From assembly GCA_009925805.1 (NCBI GenBank), contig RFQF01000030.1, positions 1 to 14,147 on the forward strand: DNA of 14,147 nucleotides. The letters are read 5' to 3'. Made by a program: the position numbers and the translations under genes. The notes under the pieces were generated by a model. The model had not been told where the DNA came from. It was given only the letters and a program-made list of their open reading frames with translations, and made no database searches. Numbering within the stretch: the stretch's first letter is position 1; the number at the start of each line of letters is the position of its first letter. This DNA comes from Flavobacteriia bacterium (GTDB lineage: Bacteria > Bacteroidota > Bacteroidia > Flavobacteriales_D > Crocinitomicaceae). Below, piece after piece: positions 7,338 through 13,263 of the stretch.

Positions 7338-8294
7338 TTACATGCGTATTTTTCGACCTGAAAAATTTTTACTATTGGTTTTTATCCGTTGACGGCCGTA
7401 ATCTTTATAGGTTAAGTTTTTAACAATGACAAAATTAAGTCGATAATAAGAATCGCGCTGTTTATTGTCACCGCGCTGATAACCAGCACCAAACCAGTTC
7501 ATACCTCCCACCTGGGTAATGGCTGGATCTGAAGGATTCACAAAATATTGAGCAATCGGATCACTGTAATTTGCTGGGTTGGCACACACGGTGGAAACAT
7601 CGTCCAAGTAATCAGAGAACACCATGTTGTAGGTGGCTTCGATACCAATTCTCCATTGAGCGCCCATGCCAACACGAAATCCAAAGCCCATGGGGACAGT
7701 AAAGGCGATGGGTGAATACGGTTTGCTTTGTCCCTCGGTCATTAACGGCCGCAATGCGTGCCAAGAACCGTCTGAATATCGACCTTTCGGATTGAAATAC
7801 GTGGCACCGATTCCACCAAATACATAATATTGTTGATTTCTGCGTTTGGATCCCCGTTCTCCGGGGAGATTGTAGGTTGGTGAAAATTTCTCCACGGAAA
7901 ATAATATCACCTCCAAACGCTGCTGAAACTCAAGCATCGAGCTTTTGAAATTCAAGTTTCGAGCTTTTCGGATAGGTTCTTCTGAATTTTTATCATCCCC
8001 ACGAACCATTAAATAGCTGAGCATGGAAGTCGTAGCAAACATGGGGTGAAATCTGAACCTGTAGCCAATTCCTGCGGAATATCCTAATGCCTGCCAATCC
8101 CAATCACGTAAAGAGTAGTCGTAATTTGCTCGATCAGCCCCCCCCAAATCACCTAAAAATTGAGTAGCACCCACGTTAAATAGAAGCTCTTTTTTATTGA
8201 GCGACCAATTTTTTTGGGTGTTAAAATTGATTCTTTGACAAGCTGCGTAAAAACTGACAAGCAACATGAACAAAAAGCACAGTTTCCGAAACAT
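7338..8294 (-). CDS. Outer-membrane beta-barrel protein, DUF6089-like
   Basis: The 318-residue protein has an N-terminal export signal (FRKLCFLFMLLVSFYAAC, residues 2-19) and a beta-rich body, as in the Bacteroidota DUF6089 family of small outer-membrane barrels. Recognisable pieces are KELLFNVGATQFLGDLGG (35-52), GYSAGIGYRFRFHP (71-84), a QQYYVFGGIGATYFNPKG stretch, GFGFRVGMGAQWRIGIEATY, and FSDYLDDVSTVC, which are typical of that family. The signal ends in YAACQ: it could be a normal signal peptidase I site before Gln20, or less likely a lipobox with a poor -3 residue. No enzyme function is suggested. It stands between the sigma factor/microprotein pair and pyrD, 31 bases after the microprotein and flush against pyrD. 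I call the family with moderate confidence; the outer-membrane nature is surer. Confidence 0.78.
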   Translation of the reverse strand: MFRKLCFLFMLLVSFYAACQRINFNTQKNWSLNKKELLFNVGATQFLGDLGGADRANYDYSLRDWDWQALGYSAGIGYRFRFHPMFATTSMLSYLMVRGDDKNSEEPIRKARNLNFKSSMLEFQQRLEVILFSVEKFSPTYNLPGERGSKRRNQQYYVFGGIGATYFNPKGRYSDGSWHALRPLMTEGQSKPYSPIAFTVPMGFGFRVGMGAQWRIGIEATYNMVFSDYLDDVSTVCANPANYSDPIAQYFVNPSDPAITQVGGMNWFGAGYQRGDNKQRDSYYRLNFVIVKNLTYKDYGRQRIKTNSKNFSGRKIRM

Positions 8295-8325
8295 ATTGCT
8301 AAAGTAATAAAAAGTATTTAATCCC

Positions 8326-8505
8326 TTATAAAAAAGAAATTAAAATAGCAAAAATGAGGATCGATGAAAAGCCAATAGCCCCATAGAACCAGGGGCTATT
8401 GAAGGTGTACCTAGATGGAATTTGCTTTAAAATTTTCTCAAAATCCTGACGATTTTCTATTGCTGCTTTCGAAGGAATACTTCGGTCTATTAGCCATTTA
8501 ATCAT
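8326..8505 (-). CDS. 59-residue single-pass membrane microprotein coupled to the ECF sigma factor
   Basis: This small gene is easily missed. Its ATG at 8505 overlaps the sigma-factor stop as ATGA, and it ends with TAA at 8328-8326. The product starts MIKWLIDRSIPSKAAI, has a polar, helix-like middle (ENRQDFEKILKQIPSRYTF, about 17-35) and ends in one hydrophobic segment of about 21 residues (WFYGAIGF onward, 39-59) that runs to the C-terminus. So the soluble part should face the cytoplasm and the tail should anchor it. I know no family for it. Coupled location directly after an ECF sigma gene is the classic place for an anti-sigma factor, so a minimal anti-sigma or sigma-tethering role is a reasonable inference. 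It has no zinc-binding HxxxCxxC motif and no periplasmic domain, unlike standard anti-sigma factors. The coding sequence also contains a perfect hairpin (8373-8401). Confidence 0.7.
   Translation of the reverse strand: MIKWLIDRSIPSKAAIENRQDFEKILKQIPSRYTFNSPWFYGAIGFSSILIFAILISFL
8373..8401 (-). terminator. Perfect 10-bp hairpin inside the microprotein gene; possible attenuator
   Basis: Arms CAATAGCCCC and GGGGCTATTG pair without mismatch around a 9-base loop. Read on the minus strand the 3' arm is followed by GCTTTTC, a short T-run of only four. It lies downstream of the sigma gene and upstream of the DUF6089-like gene, within codons of the microprotein's membrane segment. It may act as a weak intrinsic terminator/attenuator or an RNA-processing or stability element; a full terminator is doubtful given the short T-tract. 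Confidence 0.4.
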
Positions 8506-9089
8506 ACGAGTTTATTTTTCGGGGTGTGTTTTGAATACAATTCTTTCAATTTATTTAATGCCCTAAAGGTTTTAACCTTGGCGTTATTTTCCGTTAATTC
8601 AAGGATTTCGCCAATTTCCTTAAACGATCTACGCTCAAAGAAACGCATCTCTATCAATTGAAGTTGCTTTTCTTTAAGCATTGGTAGAATTTTTAACAAA
8701 ATTTCCCGCTGATATTCCTTCTCATCGATATTAAACTCTTCCATCACGATCCCCAATTGTAGGGAATCAATACTCACAGTTCGCTGTGCTTTTTTGTCAC
8801 GAAAAGACTGGTTCAATTCGCTTTTTGCAATACGGTATAACCAGGAAGAAAATGGCACTCCACGGTGCTCATAGCGGTTGAGATAGGTTAGCGCTTTCAC
8901 AAAAACACAGGATGTAATATCATACGCAATTTCCGCTTCGTCCACCCTTTTGAAGATGTACAGAAAAATACGTTCATGATACAATTTGTACAACGGGGCA
9001 AAATGTGCCGGGTTTTTCTTGGCGCGGTCGATTTGTGCGACTTCATCGAACAAAGGAACGTCTCGGGAGATTTGGAGAGAGGCAGACAT
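8502..9089 (-). CDS. ECF-type RNA polymerase sigma factor (sigma-70 family)
   Basis: A 195-residue two-domain sigma factor that would direct RNA polymerase to a small set of promoters. Region 2, about residues 27-100, includes HFAPLYKLYHERIFLYIFKRV, the core-binding helix YDITSCVFVKAL (56-67) and the -10 recognition part PFSSWLYRIAKSELNQSFRDKK (79-100). Region 4, about 130-183, has LPMLKEKQLQLIEMRFFE and the helix-turn-helix FKEIGEILELTENNAKVKTFRALNKL (156-181). There is no region 1.1 or 3, and no C-terminal extension, so it is an ordinary ECF-size protein. The start at 9089 gives a family-like lead-in; 86 bases separate it from the gene upstream. The stop overlaps the microprotein ATG by four bases. 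No clear TTG/TAnnTTTG promoter is visible before it, so it may depend on its own or another alternative sigma factor. Its regulon is unknown; the adjacent envelope genes are candidates. Confidence 0.93.
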   Translation of the reverse strand: MSASLQISRDVPLFDEVAQIDRAKKNPAHFAPLYKLYHERIFLYIFKRVDEAEIAYDITSCVFVKALTYLNRYEHRGVPFSSWLYRIAKSELNQSFRDKKAQRTVSIDSLQLGIVMEEFNIDEKEYQREILLKILPMLKEKQLQLIEMRFFERRSFKEIGEILELTENNAKVKTFRALNKLKELYSKHTPKNKLV

Positions 9090-9148
9090 ACACTTAGATT
9101 TTAGGGGTTAAACAAACAGGCTTGCAGTCCTGATATTTCGACTAACGC

Positions 9149-9165
9149 ACTAAAGATCGTTTAGT
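9149..9165. other. Small palindrome upstream of the sigma-factor gene
   Basis: ACTAAA-GATCG-TTTAGT, a perfect 6-bp inverted repeat with a 5-base spacer, lies 60-76 bases before the sigma-factor start and just after the end of the barrel gene. It lacks a T-tract on either strand, so it is not a terminator. It could be an operator; chance occurrence is also plausible for six base pairs. Confidence 0.25.
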
Positions 9166-9175
9166 AACAAAAAAC

Positions 9176-10222
9176 TTAAAAAGAAATTCGCAATTGAACC
9201 ACCAAGTCAGATTTTCGGCTGCCATTGATCTGCTCTGCTCCTGAACTGATTATGAATCGATTATTGTATAAAAAATAACCATAACGAACCCAAAGATCAC
9301 AATGCCGAAGAAAAGAATACCGCAGCAAAATATAGGCTCTCGATCCCTTGTAATAGTATGCAGGAACCGCAAACACATAAAGGGCATTGTTCTCATAGGA
9401 ATATATTCGCGTGTCATAACTATCTGTGTCAAAAAGTGCATATCTCAAGGTTACGTCAAGTGGAGAGCTTTTAGGTTTCCACATGAGATCTTGTGTCATG
9501 ATCATCCCTTTTTGAAATCCCTTACTGTGGCTGTTAATCGTTAAAAATTCAATTCTCGATTTAAACGTAAAGGCTTCGCTAATCACATACGACAGGTTTA
9601 GGCGATAATTGCGCTGAATATAGTCCTCAATCGGGGTAACTGCCCCTGCATACTGGGAACTGTTTTTTTGCCGAAGTTGCTGCCTAAATCGGATGTAAAT
9701 CTCAAAAATTTTGTTCGGTTTGTAAATGGGCTGAAGAAGAAATTCATGTCCTTGACTTGGGGCATCCACTCCGTATTTCATCCAGGGAAATTTGAACAGG
9801 TCTACATAACCGTTCATGCTCCATTTGGAATTGAATTTCATTTTTATTCCGCTGTATAAACCGCGTTCATTCTGGGTATTGCTGCCCTCGGAAAAACCAG
9901 CATTGTAAAAGGAAAAATAGTCGCGCTGGTAATCTCGGTATACCAAACCAAAACTAACACGAGAATCCAAAGATATCAAGGCGCCATGCATCATGGCCCA
10001 TCCTGAGTTCTTCCCACTTAAGGAATCATTGTAAGCTTTAGCCACTTCACCGAACAAACAAACATTTTTAAAATTAAAGGTATAATCGGTTGAAAAATTC
10101 AACTGGTTTTTCCCTCTAAAATCGAATTGATTGTACAATTTTTCCGCCTTTACAAAAGGTTTATCATACCCTTGGTATATTCCGCTGGCTCCGATTCGAA
10201 ATAAGCCAAGACGATAATTCAC
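9176..10222 (-). CDS. C-terminal beta-barrel part of a split helix-hairpin-helix outer-membrane protein
   Basis: This frame (348 codons from a GTG at 10222) is best read as the 3' part of the gene that begins at 11115, not as an independent gene. Its coding sense continues upstream of the GTG: the same frame reads RNTLRENIAGANV directly before NYRLGLFRIG, giving a continuous family-like stretch from about 10257. The product is made of alternating aromatic/hydrophobic strands (YNQFDFRGKNQLNFSTDYTF, YRDYQRDYFSFYNAGFSEGS, EFLLQPIYKPNKIFEIYIRF, QRNYRLNLSYVISEAFTFKS) and ends in VVQLRISF with a terminal Phe, the classic outer-membrane barrel end signal recognised by BamA. It has no signal peptide of its own, so translated alone it could not reach the outer membrane. 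It overlaps the upstream part by four bases (10219-10222), which mimics normal coupling and can mislead annotation. Confidence 0.75.
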   Translation of the reverse strand: MNYRLGLFRIGASGIYQGYDKPFVKAEKLYNQFDFRGKNQLNFSTDYTFNFKNVCLFGEVAKAYNDSLSGKNSGWAMMHGALISLDSRVSFGLVYRDYQRDYFSFYNAGFSEGSNTQNERGLYSGIKMKFNSKWSMNGYVDLFKFPWMKYGVDAPSQGHEFLLQPIYKPNKIFEIYIRFRQQLRQKNSSQYAGAVTPIEDYIQRNYRLNLSYVISEAFTFKSRIEFLTINSHSKGFQKGMIMTQDLMWKPKSSPLDVTLRYALFDTDSYDTRIYSYENNALYVFAVPAYYYKGSRAYILLRYSFLRHCDLWVRYGYFLYNNRFIISSGAEQINGSRKSDLVVQLRISF

Positions 10223-11115
10223 ATTGGCCCCTGCAATGTTTTCACGAAGGGTATTTCTTCGCCCGCAGCACCTCGCATAAAACGGTTTTCATCCACGGAA
10301 GTGTAGGCCTTCAAAGGAACTGCCGTTCTTTTTGATGTAGCGATGTCGGCAGTTTTTCCGAAAGCATAACTCGACCAAAATCCAATACCTTGCCCAATCT
10401 GCACTTGATAATCGCCTAAAGCTACCCCTCGAATATATTTCCCCCCTTTAAAAAAGGCATGGGCAGAATAAAAATCAAAACCGTTTTTTTGTGCACCTTT
10501 GAAAAACTGTTCTCCGGGGTCTTTTTCACCGGTAAATCCGATACTGATATTCGTTTTGTACGTATAGCGAAATCGTGTATAGTAATGACCACTGTTTCCA
10601 TAATAGTAGTTATTACTGGCGGCCCGAACGCTGTCAGATACTTTCGCATACCCTGCTTTTTTTTCAACTGTGGGTTGAAAACGCAAAAACACATCGAATT
10701 TCCCTTGCCGCAACGCTTCTTTTAAACTAATATGAATATTGTCTAATTTATCGTCTACCCTAACAAAAGGACGAACCAACTGTATCGTTTCCAAATCCCA
10801 GAAGGTCAAGCTTTGCAACTCGTACAACGTAATGAATTTTCCGAATAACTTTCTATGACGTATTAGATCTGAAATTTGAATGGTCGTTAATAATCCCAAG
10901 TCCTCCAATTCGCTCCCGTCGGTATCGTTCAAATTGATTGGATTCTGGTAGAAATAATTGAGTTGTTCAATAATGTTGGTTAAATCGATATTTTCGGATT
11001 GATACCGTTCGGAAATAAATTCGATTCTCTGCTGAATAATTTCGGTTTTGTCTTGACCGAACAAAGACGCCACACAGAATACCACTAACCCTATAGTTAA
11101 AACGAGCGACCTCAT
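10219..11115 (-). CDS. N-terminal part of a split helix-hairpin-helix (ComEA-like) outer-membrane protein
   Basis: The 298-residue frame starts with a signal peptide (RSLVLTIGLVVFCVASLFGQ, cleavage near 20/21, Bacteroidota-style Gln). A helix-hairpin-helix domain follows at about residues 45-118: NPINLNDTDGSELEDLGLL, then ISDLIRHRKLFGKFITLYELQSL. This is the INLNTAS..EL..L...I..YR..G.F..L.EL pattern of ComEA-type DNA-binding domains. After residue 125 beta-strand sequence begins (KFDVFLRFQPTVEKK, YYTRFRYTYKTNISIGFTGEKD, GDYQVQIGQGIGFWSSY). The frame follows the family up to SVDENRFMRGAAG, then goes out of frame and stops 12-13 codons later at 10219. The rest of the barrel is in the next frame. 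Its start overlaps the stop of the PorV/PorQ-like gene (ATGA). Family function is not established; DNA binding is inferred from the domain only. Confidence 0.78.
   Translation of the reverse strand: MRSLVLTIGLVVFCVASLFGQDKTEIIQQRIEFISERYQSENIDLTNIIEQLNYFYQNPINLNDTDGSELEDLGLLTTIQISDLIRHRKLFGKFITLYELQSLTFWDLETIQLVRPFVRVDDKLDNIHISLKEALRQGKFDVFLRFQPTVEKKAGYAKVSDSVRAASNNYYYGNSGHYYTRFRYTYKTNISIGFTGEKDPGEQFFKGAQKNGFDFYSAHAFFKGGKYIRGVALGDYQVQIGQGIGFWSSYAFGKTADIATSKRTAVPLKAYTSVDENRFMRGAAGEEIPFVKTLQGPM
10250..10270 (-). other. Out-of-frame junction splitting the helix-hairpin-helix gene
   Basis: Upstream of here the family-like sequence is in the frame of the 11115 start (ENRFMRGAAG). Downstream it is in the -1 frame (RNTLRENIAGANV). 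The -1 frame has a stop about 16 codons upstream, so the two halves meet only in this short interval. From memory of the family, several dozen residues of barrel normally lie between these two points, so this looks like an internal deletion that also shifted the frame, not a one-base error. No slippery heptamer is visible. Confidence 0.6.
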
Positions 11116-11948
11116 TTTAAGCGGTAAGTAAAGGATACGTTAGGAGACCAACCTACCAGTTGGGTATAAGCGGAGCCAAAGTCCAAGAAATAAAGGTTTT
11201 TAAAACTACACCCTACCCCAGCATTTAATTCAATGGGATTCGTAGAAAATCCAGTTCTTAAGGCTACGGTTTTTGCTGGTAAATACTCTAAACCGACTTT
11301 CCCACGCAATGGAAACTCCACGTTTTTCTCGGCTTCTGCGCACACCAACAATTTCTCTGAAAAACGATACGAAGTTCCCAAACGCATGACCGTCGTTAAC
11401 CGATCCTCTTGGTATTTACTTAAAAGGGTTCTTGAAATGTTGAATACCGAAAATCCAACATTCCAACCTTCCTTAATTTTAGCCAACACCCCAAGTTCTC
11501 CAGTTGCTTTCAACACATTTCCATAGCCTTGTCCTAAGCGGATTTGATGCACATTGATTTGGGTGCCAATGGAAATTAAATCGGTTAAGGCAATGCTGTA
11601 TCCGATTCCCGACTTCATACTTCTAAATTGGGTATAACCAAACACTTGAGCTCCGAAGGATAGCACGCCCTTCTTTAGAGGTAATGCAAGCGCTAGGGAC
11701 TGCGTTTGAAGTTCTTTTAATAAAAACCGATTCTCATACGAAATACCCGCTCCAAATTGTTTGAGTCCTGCATTCGCGGCAGGATTATGATGATATGCCC
11801 AAACATCCGCCAATGTTACCGAGGCATCTCCCATGGCACGAGACCTTCCACCGGCAGGCGCCCAACCTTGTGCGAACATGGAAGAGAGGCTAAGACCACA
11901 CCCTATCACCCAACCTACAATATTTCGAAATTGCATTTTAATGCTCAT
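11112..11948 (-). CDS. PorV/PorQ-like outer-membrane beta-barrel protein
   Basis: Exported barrel protein. The start choice is open: the frame is open to 12038, but a signal peptide (MSIKMQFRNIVGWVIGCGLSLSSMFAQ) fits a start at 11948 (278 residues), with 11936 and 11960 as alternatives. A run of nine A on the minus strand lies just upstream (11969-11977), in line with A-rich leaders used in place of Shine-Dalgarno sites in Bacteroidota. The mature part begins GWAPAGGRSRAMGDASVTLADVWAYHHNPA, which resembles the 'G.RS.GMG.A.VAL.D...NPA' opening of PorV/PorQ-family proteins. Pairs of beta strands follow, such as GVLSFGAQVFGYTQF, SGIGYSIALTDLISIGTQINV and NVGFSVFNISR, ending in VSFTYRLK. Its stop overlaps the start of the helix-hairpin-helix gene (ATGA), suggesting a two-gene envelope operon. 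PorV/PorQ is a family-level guess; a type IX secretion role is not shown. Confidence 0.68.
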   Translation of the reverse strand: MSIKMQFRNIVGWVIGCGLSLSSMFAQGWAPAGGRSRAMGDASVTLADVWAYHHNPAANAGLKQFGAGISYENRFLLKELQTQSLALALPLKKGVLSFGAQVFGYTQFRSMKSGIGYSIALTDLISIGTQINVHQIRLGQGYGNVLKATGELGVLAKIKEGWNVGFSVFNISRTLLSKYQEDRLTTVMRLGTSYRFSEKLLVCAEAEKNVEFPLRGKVGLEYLPAKTVALRTGFSTNPIELNAGVGCSFKNLYFLDFGSAYTQLVGWSPNVSFTYRLK

Positions 11949-12097
11949 AATTCCCTGCATAGTTAAGATTTTTTTTTCAAAGCCGAATCCTGAACCCAAC
12001 TCGATTAATAATAAGTTAATGTTAAATGGTTTGGACAAATCATGATGTGTTCCTATTTGTCAAATGAAACCCGTGAATAAGGATGCACAACTTTGCT

Positions 12098-12105
12098 TAC
12101 CTTTG
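12098..12105 (+). promoter_or_regulatory. Bacteroidota-type -7 element (TACCTTTG) before mutA
   Basis: TACCTTTG is an exact match to the TAnnTTTG -7 consensus of the Bacteroidota primary sigma factor. It ends 15 bases before the ATG at 12121. The -33 position is weak: GTG at 12073-12075 with a 22-base spacer in place of TTG. It lies inside the longer open frame from 12064 and so supports the shorter mutA start. Confidence 0.55.
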
Positions 12106-12120
12106 AAATTAAATTTGCTT

Positions 12121-13263
12121 ATGGAAGCATGGATTGAACAACTCAAGAAAGAATATAAATCATCGACTTTACCCGATTTTCAGGATTTAGTTGAAGGATT
12201 ATCCTACTCCTTTTCGGATCAAATTGAAGGTTCAACCGATAGAGAATCCTTGATACTCCATCAAGTTTCCACCTTTCCCTTAGCTTACCATTTCGTTACG
12301 GATGGAACCTACGGTCATGACACCATCATGCATGATTTAATGCATGGTTGCGAAGGACTACTCATCGAATGGAACGAAAACCCTGCCTTTCAAAACCTGT
12401 TCGAAGACATTAAATTTGAGTACCTGCGAACGGTCATTTCCTTACCCAAGGAAGTGGATTTATTGCCAGCAATTCGTTGGATCGAAGCCACGAATCCCGC
12501 TAACTTAACCTTAGAATCGGAAGCTTTGGAATTGCCTGCCAGTTCCTCTTCCATTGCTTACCGCATTTCCGGTTTCAACGCATACGCTGCAGGAGCAAAT
12601 GCCGCTCAGGAGCTTTCCTATGTTGCCTATGAATTAAGTCAATTTTTACAGCAAAAAATCGATCGTCCCATCACCCTCGAAATGGGCATTGGCGAACATT
12701 TTATTGTTGAACTAGCCAAATTCAAAGCCTTAGATTGGCTTGTCAATGCTTTATTTTCGTATCACGGTCATCAACCTTGGTTAAAAGTTCGTTGCAAGAC
12801 GGGGTGGCGCAACAAATCCTCCGTGCAAGTGCATGACAACCAAATACGCCAGACCTTTGAGGCCGTTTGTGGCATGCTTTCTGGCGCCCATGAATTGTGT
12901 GTTACTCCCTATGATCATGCGTACGTAGGACATAGTGCCAATTTCGTGCGTCGAATGGCATTAAATACTGTTCATATCCTGAGTCTTGAAGGGCAACTGA
13001 ACGGAGAAAAAACAGCCATAGAGGGAAGTCCAATCATTGCCCATCATGCCACTACCCTATGCAATTCGGTTTGGGATTTCCTGAAAGCTGCAAGCCCCGA
13101 AGAAGCCAAAACCTTGTTATTATCCGCCATGGACGCCACGCTTATCCAACGAACTTCAACGCTATCTAACTTTCTAAAACCTGAAGGTAGGATAACTGAA
13201 AAGAAAAAACTTTCCGGAATTTATGGGCGTGATGCGGTTTATTTCGAAAATCTAGCGATATGA
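12121..13263 (+). CDS. mutA: Methylmalonyl-CoA mutase small (beta) subunit, divergent
   Basis: Small, non-catalytic subunit of the heterodimeric methylmalonyl-CoA mutase; it folds like the large subunit but does not bind cobalamin. Family marks: ISGFNAYAAGANAAQELSYV, VELAKFKALDWLVNALF, VRCKTGWRNKSSVQVHDNQIR with the conserved (S/G)WRNK, a following TFEAVCGMLSGAHELCVTPYD, and RRMALNTVHILSLEGQLN. These match the TIM-barrel part in order. The start at 12121 (380 residues) is preferred over 12064: MEAWIEQLKKEYK aligns with the family's usual '(K/A)W...I...LKG' opening, and a good promoter element lies between the two ATGs. The protein is shorter than usual flavobacterial MutA (about 450, from memory). 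Its C-terminal third is poorly conserved: the usual DPAAGSYYIE-like segment reads IEGSPIIAHHATTLCNSVW. The stop overlaps the mutB start (ATGA). Confidence 0.85.
   Translation: MEAWIEQLKKEYKSSTLPDFQDLVEGLSYSFSDQIEGSTDRESLILHQVSTFPLAYHFVTDGTYGHDTIMHDLMHGCEGLLIEWNENPAFQNLFEDIKFEYLRTVISLPKEVDLLPAIRWIEATNPANLTLESEALELPASSSSIAYRISGFNAYAAGANAAQELSYVAYELSQFLQQKIDRPITLEMGIGEHFIVELAKFKALDWLVNALFSYHGHQPWLKVRCKTGWRNKSSVQVHDNQIRQTFEAVCGMLSGAHELCVTPYDHAYVGHSANFVRRMALNTVHILSLEGQLNGEKTAIEGSPIIAHHATTLCNSVWDFLKAASPEEAKTLLLSAMDATLIQRTSTLSNFLKPEGRITEKKKLSGIYGRDAVYFENLAI

Noticed and set aside
8299..8306. TACTTTAG on the minus strand as a -7 promoter element for the DUF6089-like gene
   Set aside because: One mismatch to TAnnTTTG, and it ends only four bases before the ATG, so the transcript would start at or inside the start codon.
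10219..10222. GTG/TGA overlap read as a true start of a second, coupled gene
   Set aside because: Family-like coding sequence continues upstream of the GTG in the same frame, and the downstream product lacks a signal peptide although it is a barrel.
11961..12038. N-terminal extension of the PorV/PorQ-like protein from the ATG at 12038
   Set aside because: It would place about 30 unrelated residues before a clear signal peptide and would run through the A-rich leader.
11990..12060. Cobalamin riboswitch ahead of the mutase genes
   Set aside because: The intergenic space is about 100-170 bases, AT-rich, and has no B12-box-like conserved core that I can see.
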